The notes: a model not told the origin generated them from the sequence alone. 64,000 bases of DNA from Bursaphelenchus xylophilus (GCA_904066235.2 CAJFCV020000002.1:744001-808000), one strand, 5' to 3'. Positions 22,646 to 35,470 are shown, counted from the stretch's first letter. Translations and numbers: made by a program.

Positions 22646-23138
22646 TATGAATTCTTATTAGAAAACGGCTAGTAGCTCAAGAAAAAAGAGCCGTATCTTC
22701 TTCAAATTTTACTTACGTATCTTTTATTCTGCAGTTATCAATTTCCAAAAATTTTCGCTTTTATCTTGCAACTACGGCAGAGATATGCAACGACCTTTGC
22801 AAGCAAGATACATCGGAAAATTAAGAGAAATTGGCAGAGAGAGTAACGGGTTTCCAAGTTTTAATATTAATTTACAAATTTTATTTTCACTGTAAATAAA
22901 TTTATTTTCCTCATTTCCGGTAGAAAAAAAGTCCCACAGCAAAAACAGGATGTTGATTTTTCTGGCGAGAAATTTAAAAGATGTCTAGTTTGGGGGCAAA
23001 TTTTCGACCAAAAAACCCCCGGTGATTTATGAAAACAGTAAGTGAGAAATGTGGCATATGTCACAGGAGATTTTAAGCTCAATTTGTACTAAATTTCATT
23101 CAAATTAACAATTGTAAGATCGTTTTCTTTTTTGGCTC
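22646..23138. other. Unannotated AT-rich spacer
   Basis: No gene recognised. Weak similarity to the family B interior (CAATTTCCAAAAATTTTCGC; GAGATATGCAACGACCTTTGC) suggests a very old copy around 22690-22860. Confidence 0.3.
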
Positions 23139-23139
23139 A

Positions 23140-23590
23140 CAAGGGATGTACCCCATGTGCGACGCTCAGATTTTGTTTAAATTCGGCACATATGTGGGGC
23201 ATGAGCTAAATATCAATTCCTGAAAGTTTTAGCTCGCGCTTTGCTGGCACCGCCGAGATATAGAACGATTTTTGCCGCCGAGAGAGTACGCTAAATGTGG
23301 AGAACGGTCAGAGAGAAAGAGACTTTTTGGCCATAAAATTGCTAATTTCGGATGAAAAAATTGTTTTTTTTTTGGAAACATTACCCTCTATGGTAGAAAT
23401 AGGCATGAAAATTTTCGAGCCAAAATTCGGCAAAAAGTGTCAAATTTTCGCCAACTTTCGATCTAAAAATCTCGATTGTTTCTGCAAAGCGCGGGTTAGG
23501 ATTTTCGCAGATATTTCAGAAAAAATTATTTTTAATTTGAGCATAGTTTCATCAAAATCTGAGCGTCGCACTTGGGGTACCTCCCCTGTG
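23140..23590. mobile_element. Family B element, copy 9
   Basis: The left end is CAAGGGATGTACCCCATGTG; the right end GCACTTGGGGTACCTCCCCTG lies before a G, with the TA partly lost. Orientation is as for copy 5. Confidence 0.88.
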
Positions 23591-23592
23591 AG

Positions 23593-24599
23593 CCTATAAA
23601 CTATCGTACCTTCGAAGCTCCAAATTGTCATCTTCCTTCGTTTCAAAACTTTTTTGCTCACTTTCTCCCGCTCCATCCCTTCCGAAAACACACATATAAT
23701 ATTAATTTCCTATTGATGTCATGACAGGAACCGTTTAATTTCATGTCTTTTTTATCATGTTTTTGTGTTCGATAAGCCTTTACAACCCGTTCGTTGTTCA
23801 TTTTTGCGGACAATGGGAGTTTTTTTGGGGGATTTTACAGTCTCAAATGCTTTTTATTTACCCAAAATGACCTATTGACATTTGAAAATATTGATGTTGT
23901 TTGTTTACTGGGCCAATTTCCTAATAAAATCTTTGGTCGAATAATTCGAAGAGAAAATTTGAACTCACATGGAAAAGTCGGGGTTTCATTAAGTTTTATG
24001 GTAGATTTTGATGAGAATGGTGACTAAATTAGATTGGAAAATCGAATTTTTACATCTATTTTTCCCAAAATCTTGTAATTTTTAGATAAAATTTGCATAA
24101 CTTCACCTTGGATGTCAAATTTTTAGACTAAAAATTTCGATGTGGAAATTTGGCCTTTAAACTTGATGTATAATATATTTCGAAATTTCGGTTTCAAAAC
24201 TTTTTCGAGTATGTAATTTGCGTGCAAACTTTATGTTTTTTACAACTAGACATAACGCTAAGCCATGTTTCAGATATCCCAAATTTCATCCGGGTTCGGA
24301 CCTTTCGTGAGATGCCCAAATAACAGGTTGTTGACACTTTTTTCTTTATTTCAAGTAAATTGTAAGAACATGCTCTAAAGGGCGCGAGAAAAGTGCTGGA
24401 AGTCAGTCGGATTAGGGTTATATTAAGGATTTCGTGTGCTGTACTGGACAGTGTTCTTTAGCCTTTGACGTGGGGAGTTGAACCGGGTTTTTTGATTTTT
24501 TTTTTTGATGAAAATGATTTTCGGGTTTTGAAAAAAATGGTCACGAATAGGGATTGGGATTGGCTATGGTATATGTGGGAGTTTCAGGTCGCATTTCTC
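23593..24599. other. Unannotated AT-rich spacer
   Basis: No gene, RNA gene or family repeat was recognised over about 1 kb. Confidence 0.3.
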
Positions 24600-27345
24600 G
24601 AAAAAATCTTTGAGATTTAAAAGAGAGTTTTTTACAACTCGAAGGATGGCCCGGACATTTCGAAAAAACGACCGACTCAGAATCTTTTGATATTTTGCAT
24701 AGTTGTTGCACTATGATAGCTGAACGTCAGCACGAATTTTTAGTTTCAGAAATTACCGTATACGGGGGTTACGGTAGGTACAATTTTTAGAAAGATTGGG
24801 TTCGTATGTAAAAACCTCATGGAGTAAAGGCACAAAACCTCGCCGTTTTACGTTTTTGACCATGGGGAACATTTTCATTATTGACAACTTTGCCGTAGGA
24901 TGCTGCCTTCGATTACTTTGAAAAATACCAAGGTACCATATTGAATGTAACTTTTTTGCAGAGAACTTGTCTCAACTTTTGAAACCTCTTAAAAATACTT
25001 GGACATGTATGTAACAACATATCAAAAATGCGCGAAAATAAAAGGGGGGGTTTTGGAGTTACGGTACTTTGAATGTTGCCGGTACGGTATATCAAAAAAT
25101 AATTTTTTTCAAAATCGGTGTAGAAGACCCGCAAAAATTGCCAAAAGACGTTTTCGACCATGGCGAACATTTTTGTAATTGACACTTTTTTTGTAGGATG
25201 TAGTCTTCGCCTACTTCGAAAATGACCCAGATACCATGTGTAATGTAACTCTTCGGCATTCTACTTGTCTCAACTTTTGAAACCTCTCAAAAATACGTTG
25301 ACATGTACGGAACAACATATCAAAAATTTAGAAAAATAAAAGGGGGGGTTTTGGAGTTATGGTACTTTTAACGTTGCCGGTACGGTATATCAAAATTTAA
25401 TTTTTTCTAAAATTGGAGTAGGACAACCGCAAACCTTGCCAATATACGTTTTCAACCATGGGGAACATTTTTGTAATTGACTGTTTTGTTCTAGGATGCA
25501 GCCTTCGACCGGTTTGAGAAATGTCAAGATACCATGTTCAATATAACTTTCCGGCATTCAACTTGTCTCAACTTTTGAAACCTTTCAAAAACACCTTGAC
25601 ATATGTGTAACAACATATCAAAAATTTAGGAAAATAAAAGGGGGGGTTTTGGAGTTATGGCACTTTGAACGTTGGACATACAGTACACCGAACTTTTTCT
25701 GTGATGCTGACATCCGATTTTGATAGATTCCACCGTCGTATGGCACACACGTCTCTAAACCGTGTCAATTGTTACAAAAAAATTAAGAAATCACTGATCT
25801 TGATGTTACAGTAACCAGTCATCTGCACACGATATGTTACAGTATCCTTAGGTCTAGTTTTTTTGAATTTTTTTGTGAAAATAGTTTGTGAGGGTCGTAC
25901 AACATAGATAAAACATTACATTTTGTTTTTAAAATAATCTACGTAAAGTTAAGCCGAGAATAAATCGAGGTGTACTGTATGTCCAACATACAAAGTGCCA
26001 TAACTCCAAAACCCCCCCTTTTATTTTCCTAAATTTTTTATATGTTGTTACACATATGTCAAGGTGTTTTTGAAAGGTTTCAAAAGTTGAGACAAGTTGA
26101 ATGCCGGAAAGTTATATTGAACATGGTATCTTGAGATTTCTCAAACCGGTCGAAGGCTGCATCCTAGAACAAAACAGTCAATTACAAAAATGTTCCCCAT
26201 GGTTGAAAACGTATATTGGCAAGGTTTGCGGTTGTCCTACTCCAATTTTAGAAAAAATTAAATTTTGATATACCGTACCGGCAACGTTAAAAGTGCCATA
26301 ACTCCAAAACCCCCCCTTTTATTTTTCTAAATTTTTGATATGTTGTTCCGTACATGTCAACGTATTTTTGAGAGGTTTCAAAAGTTGAGACAAGTAGAAT
26401 GCCGAAGAGTTACATTACACATGGTATGTGGGTCATTTTCGAAGTAGGCGAAGACTACATCCTACAAAAAAAGTGTCAATTACAAAAATGATCGCCATGG
26501 TCGAAAACGTATTCCGGCAATTTTTTCGGGTCTTCTACACCGATTTTAAAAAAAATGATTTTTTGATATACCGTACCGGCAACATTCAAATTGCTGTAAC
26601 TCCAAAACCCCCCCTTTTATTTTTCTAAATTTTTGATATGTTGTTCCAGACATATCAAGGTATTTTTGGGAGGTTTCAAAAGTTGAGACAAATAGAATGC
26701 CGAAGAGTTACATTACACATGGTATGTGGGTCATTTTCGAAGTAGGCGAAGACTACATCCTACAAAAAAAGTGTCAATTACAAAAATGTTCGCCATGGTC
26801 GAAAACGTCTTTTGGCTATTTTTGCGGGTCTTCTACACCGATTTTGAAAAAAATGATTTTTTGTTATACCGTACCGGCCACATTCAAAGTACCGTAACTC
26901 CAAAACCCCCCCTTTTATTTTCGCGCATTTTTGATATGTTGTTACATACATGTCCAAGTATTTTTAAGAGGTTTCAAAAGTTGAGACAAGTTCTCTGCAA
27001 AAAAGTTACATTCAATATGGTACCTTGGTATTTTTCAAAGTAGTCTAAGACTACATCCTACGGCAAAGTTGTCAATTATGAAAATGTTCCCCATGGTCAA
27101 AAACGTAAAACAGCGGAGTTTTGTGCTGTTACTCCTTGCGGTTTTTACACACGAACCCAATCTTTGTAAAAATTGTACCTACCGTAACCCCCGTATACGG
27201 TAATTTCTGAAACTAAAAATTCGTGCTGACGTTCAGCTAGCATAGTACAACAACTATGCAAAATATCAAAAGATTCTGAGTCGGTCGTTTTTTCGAAATG
27301 TCCGGCCCTTGTTATGAGAAGCTTCAATCTGTAAAAAACTCTCTT
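24600..27345. repeat. Large palindrome with tandem-repeat arms (~2.7 kb)
   Basis: The left arm (about 24600-25690) is repeated in reverse complement at about 25975-27345 around a ~285-bp centre. The outer parts match closely: GAAAAAACGACCGACTCAGA at 24663 against its complement near 27290. Inside, each arm consists of ~297-bp units marked by AAAAGGGGGGGTTTTGGAG. The left arm has units at about 25041, 25339 and 25635; the right arm has complements at about 26007, 26305, 26603 and 26905, one more than the left. The right arm has a plus frame at 26726-27043 whose mirror is at 24913-25185, both without recognisable domains. Confidence 0.88.
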
Positions 27346-27478
27346 TTAAGGGGCAAAGTTATAAAAAATCTAATTTTTTCTCGGTTTCTGGGTTAGGAAA
27401 TTCAGGATAAAATACGATGTGCAAACTTTCTATAGAAAAATTCAATTTTTCGTAGAGGAATGCCAAGATTTGTAGGTA
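27346..27478. other. Short spacer
   Basis: Nothing recognised apart from one TAAAATACG word near 27412. Confidence 0.3.
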
Positions 27479-27705
27479 CAGTGGGGGTCCTGATCCAGTG
27501 GCAAAAACGTACCATCTTGCATCCGAGAAGCGTCAAAAATGTGGCAAAATGGTTCCCTCTCCAAGCGAAAAAAAATGTTTTTAAGGGCGCACTTTTGAAA
27601 TCTGAGTTTTTTTTTCACTTGGAGAGAGGTGTTTTGCCACATTTTTGATAATTCCCGGATGCAAAATGAGACGTTTTTTGCCACTGGACCAGGTGGCCCC
27701 CACTG
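27479..27705. mobile_element. Family A MITE, copy 6
   Basis: A complete element between TA dinucleotides: CAGTGGGGGTCCTGATCCAG at the left and CTGGACCAGGTGGCCCCCACTG at the right, with paired arms. Confidence 0.9.
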
Positions 27706-27707
27706 TA

Positions 27708-29053
27708 AAAATCAATTTTTGGTCAGTCCAGCCCTTCCCCCTTCTCATTGTTCATGCTCTCCTAGACCCGTTGAATAATATCTCAACTGATTGTGAGCTT
27801 ACAATGAGAGAGCCAAAATCTGTAACTGATTTAATAGTGGTTAACCAAGAGTCGGCGCGCAAAGTTTAACGCTACCGCAGGCTTAAAAGCTGATCAATTT
27901 CCCTTGTAATTGTTTGCCCTTTACATGTTTTTTTAGTTCAAAAACTTTTCCATTCTCCTCAATTTTTCAGTGTAAAGTGCATTTCCCTTGTTCCTGAGGC
28001 TCGGAATTTTGCGACAAACTTGAAATTAAACCTTGAATTATATTACCCTTACAAGGTTGAGGTGTTTTTTTCATGAATCGCAAAACTCTTTGTAATTTAT
28101 GCATATGTTGAAAACAATTTTTATAAATAATGAGCTTCATACCAAAAGTTTTCACAATACTTTTTGAAAAGCTTACAAAACAGATTGGTGGGATAAGCCC
28201 AAGACTTTTGTGAGTCATGCGGATCATTTTGGGATGACAGCTGGAACAGTGTGTGTGATTTTATGGGAAGGGAACGTCAGCTTTTTGACGTTCTGTTTGA
28301 CTCGGATGGGTCGTAAAAATTGAGTCATTTACACTTCAAATTGACTTCAGTTTGTTGTGGGGGTTATTGGGAAGACTTTTTAGCGGTAGTTGAATTGAAT
28401 TTTAATAAAAAATTTTGATGAAAAAATCAGAAAACGATCTGCGATTTTTTCAAAATTGTGTTTTTTTTTATTTTTCTTAAATTTTTTTCGGCTCAAACAT
28501 AAAAAAAATGTTTTTTTTTTTCATTGACAGTAATCTAAAATGTTTACAATTCTAATCTGATTTCGAAATCACCTCGATTTTATTCGATTTTCTCCCCTTT
28601 GCCAGCCATTTTTCCATCTAATTTACCCGGTTGTAAACTAAGAACTGGGGTGATTCACAAAACATTTCTACCGTTCTTTGTCGAAGAATGAAAACATTTT
28701 CGAATTGACACTACAAAGGACGCTAATTTGTCAGCGGTTTAAAGTTTCATTTGAGCTGAAAATTACTGTAGATTTTCTTCTATTAGCTACGGTAAAACTG
28801 CTGGTAAAAGAGTAATGAATTGAGTGCTAAAAAATCACACAGTTCTTTAGTCATTGTATTATTCAAGACGAGATGATTAAAGGTCCATTTTCTCATCTCC
28901 CCTTTCCCTTTGTTTGATCATGCGTACGTGTTGGTCATCCCGAGGCTTTACTTTTTGCTTACTCTACGTTTTCCACGGATGAGGCAGAAAGGTGGGGAAG
29001 ATATGATTGAGTGTTGCGTAGATCTTTAGTGAAAGATTTCATATTTTTTTGTA
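27708..29053. other. Unannotated spacer
   Basis: No supported gene was found. The minus frame at 27967-28227 has no recognisable domain. Low-complexity T/A tracts lie at 28430-28530. Confidence 0.3.
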
Positions 29054-29278
29054 CAGGGTGTGGCATCTTTGTGGCTCGATTCGAATTGGCTATAACTTCT
29101 TTAGTTTTTGGCCAAAACTTAAAATTCTTTTTTTCCCTGATTGATACCAAATATGTTGTACATAGTAAGTGTCATCTACATTTATTGGATTTATTCTTAG
29201 AGTTAATTTTTCGGATTTGGCCAAAAACTAAAGAAGTTATAACCAATTCAAATTGGGCCACAAAGATGCCCCACCCTG
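29054..29278. mobile_element. Palindromic MITE with CAGGGTG ends
   Basis: The termini CAGGGTGTGGCATCTTTGTG and CAAAGATGCCCCACCCTG are inverted repeats and lie between TA dinucleotides. Inner arms pair through GGCTATAACTTCTTTAGTTT and AACTAAAGAAGTTATAACC. The total is 225 bp with no coding capacity. The terminal CAGGGTG(C/T)GGCA resembles the end of the mariner relic at 42410-43808. Confidence 0.85.
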
Positions 29279-29397
29279 TAAGACAAAATTACTCTATAAC
29301 AAACAACTTTAGGCAAAAAAATGAAATTTTAATTTTGGGCCAAGAGAAAACCTGCACATAAATTATAGCGGCTGTAGATTACATATAGCAAAGTTGT

Positions 29398-29636
29398 AGT
29401 GGCGGACCCGATCGCAAAAAACGTACCATTTTGCATCTAGGAAGCATCAAAAAATGTGGCAAAATACCTCCCTCTGCAAGTGAAAAAAACTCCGATTTCA
29501 AAGAGTGCGCCCGCTTTTTTTATGAGGGAAAGGCCCGCGAAGTTTTTTCACTTGGAGAGGGAAGCATTTTGCCACATTTTGGATGCTTCTCGGATGCAAA
29601 ATGGTACATTTTTTGTCACTGGACCGGGTTTCACTG
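29398..29636. mobile_element. Family A MITE, copy 7
   Basis: The left end is altered (GTGGCGGACCCGATCGCAAA, lacking the CCAGTGG part); the right end CTGGACCGGGTTTCACTG lies before TA. The arms pair as in other copies. Confidence 0.85.
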
Positions 29637-29638
29637 TA

Positions 29639-29927
29639 GAGCAAAGAAATCTTTTCCGCACACAGATATAGGCATATACGTTCTTCCACATTTCTTGAAA
29701 CATCCTGTACCACAAATGTATGCGATTTATTGTACAGAATTTTGATTTTATTGGATTTTGTAGGACTTTAGAGTCTGGCATTCAAATTTTTAGAAGCCTG
29801 ATGGGAGATAGAACGCTTGCTTTTTGTAAAATACGCCAGTATCCTTTGATGATTAAAATATATATAAATGATCTTGTAATTTCCAGCATCCTTGTCGTTC
29901 AATTTCCAGCACCTTCTCCACAATTTT
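29639..29927. other. Short spacer with a solo transposon-like terminus
   Basis: TTTCTTGAAACATCCTGTA at 29691-29709 resembles the complement of 14779-14798. No partner end was found. Confidence 0.35.
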
Positions 29928-30369
29928 TAAAACACGATTTCTGACTCACTGAATCAGCCGTGTGCAAGGCCGGGACATAGGAAATTTTCGATTTTGAGAT
30001 TTACAGCTGGATATGTCCGCACCCATCATATAAGTGTGTTCCTGAAGCCTTTTGCCCTAATTCTCCCGTTAACCTAGTTTTATTTACAATTTAAGCAATT
30101 TACAGTAACGTCAAATAACTCAAAATTGAGAAGATACTGAGCCGTAAAATTGTTACCATATATGTTTTTGGGCACTGGGAATCCAATGGAGGTGATTTCG
30201 GATCGAAAGGATTACTGTAACATAGCAAACTTACGCTTCGGCCGCACAAAATCGGCCGTAAAAAAGTTGTTTCTAAAAACCCACAGCTGAATTTTTGATA
30301 TGTTAATCAGCATAAAATTCTGCCCTAGAAACATTCAAAAAAGTCCAAAAATCCGTGTTGCTATTTTCG

Positions 30370-30435
30370 TGGTATAGTGGATTTTGACAAAATCTACCAA
30401 TCTGACGTCCCGGGTTCGAGTCCGGGTGGGCGCAA
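30370..30435 (+). pseudogene. tRNA-like sequence in left arm
   Basis: TGGTATAGTGG fits the Pol III A-box (TRGYNNARNNG) and GGTTCGAGTCC fits the B-box exactly. The sequence continues to GTGGGCGCA. The 5' acceptor half (ATTTTCG or nearby) does not pair with the 3' half, and the T and anticodon stems have mismatches. I therefore call it a tRNA-derived relic, not a working tRNA, and give no anticodon. Confidence 0.7.
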
Positions 30436-31252
30436 ATCACTGAGAATTGGTCGGGAATGACTTCATTGGATTGAATATATAAGCTTGAGTTTATTTTAGG
30501 TGATTTTTATAAGATTCTGAAGAGTTTTCAGATTTTTTGGTGGAAAAAAGCCGAAAATATAACTTTTTGACAAATCGTATTTTACACTGTTTTTTGTGTT
30601 TATGACACAATAAAAACTTATATGTAACAATTTTAAGGGGTTCTTCGACAATCCCACCCGTTAAAAAATTGGTTTAATGTTGTACTTGACACCTGATAAG
30701 CAGGAAGTGGATAGATCTTCCAGATTGCACTTTCTTTTGCTCTGACTTGCCAAATTGTCCGTAAATGGTATAACTAGCATAAAATTTCAACTATTTGGCG
30801 GGTAACCACAAGAAATCTAGTTTGAAAATGAAATTTTCTCCGCGTTTCATCAATTGTTCTATAGAAGAAAATCACTTCAATAATGAACCGTTTTCTGAAA
30901 AAAATGTGAAGTATGGTCACAAAGCAGTGAATTACGTTGTCACTAGCCAAGATTATAGTTCCCACAGATGTCTGTATGAGGCAAGATTAACAGATACCAA
31001 GTATAATGTCCAAATATTCAGGAAATGGTTTCTACTTGTTGGAGACCCCTTACAAACACTACATATACATTCTTATTGTGTCAGGAACACAAAAAAGCAG
31101 TGTAAAATACGATTTGTCAAAAAGTTGTATTTTCGGCTTTTTTAGCCAAAAAAAATCTGAAAACTGTCAGAATCTTATCAAAATCACCTAAAATAAACTC
31201 AAGCTTATATATTCCCTTCATTGAAGTCATTCCCGACCAATTCTCAGTGATT

Positions 31253-31318
31253 TGCGCCCACCCGGACTCGAACCCGGGACGTCAGATTGATAGATTTTGT
31301 CAAAATCCACTATACCAC
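31253..31318 (-). pseudogene. tRNA-like sequence in right arm
   Basis: Reverse-complement twin of 30370-30435, with the same A-box and B-box and one or two substitutions (CTATCAATCTG for CTACCAATCTG). It has the same acceptor-stem failure. Confidence 0.7.
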
Positions 31319-31750
31319 GAAAATAGCAACACGGATTTTTGGACTTTTTTTGAATGTTTCTAGGGCAGAATTTTATGCTGATTAACATATCAAAAATTCA
31401 GCTGTGGGTTTTTAGAAACAACTTTTTTACGGCCGATTTTGTGCGGCCGAAGCGTAAGTTTGCTATGTTACAGTAATCCTTTCGATCCGAAATCACCTCC
31501 ACTGGATTCCCAGTGCCCAAAAACATATATGGTAACAATTTTACGGCTCAGTATCTTCTCAATTTTGAGCTATTTTACGTTACTGTAAATTTCTTAAATT
31601 GTAAATAAAACTAGGTTAACGGGAGAATTAGGGCAAAAGGCTTCAGGAACACACTTATATGATGGGTGCGGACATATTCAGCTGTAAATCTCAAAATCGA
31701 AAAATTCCTATGTCCACGGCTAATTCACCGAGTCAGAAATCGTGTTTTAA

Positions 31751-34700
31751 ATAGTTATTGTCCTCTTATTTCCTCATAAACTTTTTTCTCACTTTTTTTA
31801 CGTCCACAACTCTTACCCGAACATTGCTTTTACTGAGAATTCCCTTAATGTTGCCCTAAAATCGTCGAATTAAAGTTTTTATTATTTGCGGGAAATTTCC
31901 GCGCACTCTGAACAACTTTACAATTTCCAGGGCGGCTGTCTCGAGCGGGTCTCCAAATTTTTATTGTGTTTGTATCGCTTGTTTACTATGTCCTTAGGGC
32001 TGTTCGAGAAATGTTCATATGGATTTTTTTGATTTTAATATTCAAAACATAGCGATTTGAGGGTAATGTAACACTGGTAATGCAAGTTTTGACTAAAAAA
32101 GTAATAATAAAAGTTCGAATAAAGGAATGGGTTCGTTTTTCGGGTCAGAGATGCATTCTAGATGGGGTAATAATTCCCAGGTGATTCCACCGGGGAATAA
32201 TAAAAATTCCCTTTGTTCTCGGGAATATTCGAATTAAAATTTGAGGCCCTCGACTCGAATATATAAATGGCTCTAATTGGATGCAAGGGGTTTGATGTTT
32301 ATTTTTTGGGAGTTGGAAAATTTTTTTAGGTTCTTGGCAGGTTGAATAAGACAAGGTGGGCCCTACTTTTCATTTACGATTTTTTGGTTTAGAGCTTTTT
32401 GAAGTTTTTTCAGTTGTTGTTGTAACAATTTTTATATGTATCATTAACCAGGAGCACAATTTTTCTACAAAAAAATTGACTTTTTCTTGGAAATTTTGCA
32501 AAATTTTTGACCAAAAGATTTTGTCTGGGAGAACCTCCTCATTTTGCATGATCTCACACATAGTATTGTATATAGTTGAATATCTCGGCCTAGCTTACAA
32601 ATAGAGTAGTAAAATTCTCAGAAATACTGCAGCAAGGGCTGATTAGAATACGTGCAAAACGTGAAGAGAATCGCATAGACATCATTTGGGACACCTTCAA
32701 AAACCTGTGAACTCTCTTCTTCCAGCTCTATGGTTGTTACATTTCTCTTCATAAATGATTTGTTTCAATTGAAATTACCGCTATTTTCTGTAGTTTGTTT
32801 CAATTGGAATTACTGCAGAATGTGAGCCAAATTGTGTCATTGTTTGGGTCGAAGGGTAAGAAGAAATTGCTTCTTTAGGTGTATAGTTGTTACAGGAATT
32901 AAACAAAAAAAGAATTAAGGAAATTATTGCGTAAAATTCCTCTTATGGTGATATATTTGTTTGTCGATTGGCCTCATTTGATATACTCTATGTCAAGATA
33001 ATTTTTAAAAATTTCGTTCTTTTGAGGTTCTACTCTTGATCGTATTTTACGCATATTCCTACTTGATGTAATATCTTTCTGGGGCTGAGGTAGTCCAACC
33101 GCCCAGTCCACTTCAGCCCCCCATGACCCAGTATAAACCCGCTCATCCAATCTGAAGCGCATGCTCGGGATTGGGTTCTCTCGGCTACGATCATCGTTGC
33201 CTGAACAACAAGAACGAATTTGGACGGTAACTGGGGGTTTGAGCTAAAACGCCGGGGGTCATTTTACTCTAATTTGTATTTTTCGTATTATTCTAATTTT
33301 TTCATTATGGGGGGTGTGAAAATGGACAAAAGAGTGGGGGTTTGAACTACCTTTCGCGGGGGGCTGAACTACCAAAGCCCCATCTTTCTTTTTTTATCAA
33401 CAGCTCTTTGATTTTCACCTCACATCTCTGTTTTTTGCTTCCGTTTTTGAATAGACTCACTACTGGATTTGCTTGATCTTTGGACCCAAAAAAAAACGCT
33501 TTTTTTGGGACCTGCTAACCTCAACCTTTGACCCTCGTTTTTTAAAAAAAAATTTTTATTTTTTTGATTGCGCAACGAACAACAAGGTTACTGCAAAAAA
33601 TTTCGAACGTATATGAAAAAATTGGAATACGAAAATCGACTCGTTTTTCACTCGCAAATTTCCCGACGACTTGTTTTATTGAACCTTCGCCAAATTAACC
33701 AAATTACCTGGGGAATTAGCTGTCTTTTACTGGTGTTTTGAAATAAAAATCGATTCGAGGAGATTTGAAATTGAAAATTCCGTCTTTTCGCAATTCAATT
33801 TTTACATTTAGTACTTTGTTCAATTTCTCCCGAGACTTTTTTGATTGATTTTCAATAAAAATGTGACCGTTTCGAAAATTTAAAGCAACAATAAACCCGG
33901 AAGACCCGTCTCTTTGATTTCATTTTTATCAAATATAAGGTCAATGGCACCTACATTGTGGTGTATGGTCGTCAAATTGAGCAACAATATGCTGTTTAAT
34001 ACAGTAATCAAAGTGTTGAATCTTGCGGCTATGTGGGTGGTGACTTATCAACTTTATCATGGGTTCAATGGGTTGTGTTTTGTATTAAATATGAGAAAAA
34101 ATCTTCCGTATTTACAGTTAATGACAGGATAGAACAAATAAATTTGTTGTGCCGAGGACAAACTTATTTTTTTACAATAAAAACTTTGATGTAAAATTGT
34201 TGATACCGTTGTTATTTTATGCCCTGTCGCCACAGAACAGACGTTGTTTTTACCTTGGAACCATGCGGTTGTAGTTTTTGATGACGTAAAGTAAAGTCTC
34301 CGCGGACTTTCTGTTCCAATTAACCAATCAGTTTTATGGTCTTTCGAAATACACTTTACTGTTTGTACACTGACTTTTACTGCTTTATTCTTCAACTTTC
34401 ACTGTGCGTTATCCTTTTTCTTGTTGTTTATTTACATTAACCTTGTTTTTGACACCTTCTAAAATATATAACACAAAAATTGCAAAATAAATTCATTTTC
34501 GGTTCGAAAGCCGTTTAGAATTTGTTTGCAAAGCTTCTATTTTTAACTTTGAACTTTGCTTTTTTGCGAACGCATATGCTGTTCATGTGGTATTCGAATC
34601 TCGTAATATCAATGGCTCTTTGCCTTCGAATCATCAGGTTTACGGGGGTTATAATGTGAAATTGCAAGGGAATGCAAAGATCGTTGAGAAATTTTTATGA

Positions 34701-35059
34701 GGTATAAGAAGTAAGGACCAGCAAAATATAGTAAAAAATAAAAGAAATTTTAGACCAAAAAATCATTCTTTTTCTCTCAATAGCGTTTGTTTTCCTTTTT
34801 TAATAACATTTTCCCCATTTTTAGCCCTTTTGTTTTGGCAATAAGATTTCGCGATAAGCCTGAATGCTCTCATCTTTTTTATTATATTTTGTGTTCATAA
34901 CATGTTTGTGTCGATATGTCTGTATGGGATTTCGAAATTTTTGCCTCCAAATTGTAATCCAATTGTAAAAAATGTAGGGCTAGTGGGAGCATATTGTACA
35001 TATTGCACACCAACGAGCTTACTAGGCAATTTAGTTTTTTAAAATTTCCGATTTTTAAG
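31751..35059. other. Unannotated AT-rich spacer
   Basis: Over 3.3 kb I found no splice-supported exon, RNA gene or family repeat. The minus frame 34057-34395 (112 codons) is the longest but has no recognisable domain. Confidence 0.3.
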
Positions 35060-35470
35060 TTTTCAAAAGTTCGAGCTGCGCCCTACAATAGACGCAAAAA
35101 TTATTGAAAAATATTTTTTAGCGTTTTTCTCATTTTTACTGTCAATTTTATGTCATTTTTATCATCATTTTGAAGTTAAGTCTATATTTCAAAAGCGCAA
35201 GCTGCGCCCTAGAATAAACGCAAAAATTATTGAAAAATATTTTTCAGCGTTTTCCTCATTTATACTGTCAACTTTAAATCATTTTAGTCATCATTTTGAA
35301 GTTAAGTCTATATTTCAAAAGCGCAAGCTGCGCCCTAGAATAAACGCAAAAATTATTGGAAAATATTTTTCAGCGTTTTCCTCATTTTTTCTGTCAATTT
35401 TAGATCATTTTTACCATCGTTTTGAAGTTAAGTCTATATTTCAAAAGCGCAAGCTGCGCCCTATGTTGGG
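35060..35470. repeat. Tandem array of ~126-bp units
   Basis: The phrase GCTGCGCCCTA occurs at 35075, 35201, 35327 and 35453, a regular 126-bp period. Each unit contains AACGCAAAAATTATTG, TTTTTCAGCGTTTTCCTCAT and TTTTGAAGTTAAGTCTATAT. A stray ACTGCGCCCTA lies near 35580. Confidence 0.85.

Larger units (their letters stand above)
29928..31750. repeat. Large foldback element with tRNA-like arms (~1.8 kb)
   Basis: The left arm (about 29928-30655) and right arm (about 31035-31750) are reverse complements with few differences; the outermost match is AAAACACGATTTCTGACTC. The ~380-bp centre holds a 116-codon frame (30795-31145, extending into the right arm) without recognisable domains. Each arm includes a tRNA-like sequence. 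No target duplication could be decided by eye. Confidence 0.88.

Noticed and set aside
26726..27043. 105-codon frame in the large palindrome and its 90-codon mirror
   Set aside because: Both come from the ~297-bp repeat; the tandem neighbours do not keep the frame and no domain is visible.
30364..30440. Functional tRNA gene
   Set aside because: A and B boxes are perfect but the acceptor stem does not pair and the T and anticodon stems have mismatches; kept only as a tRNA-like relic.
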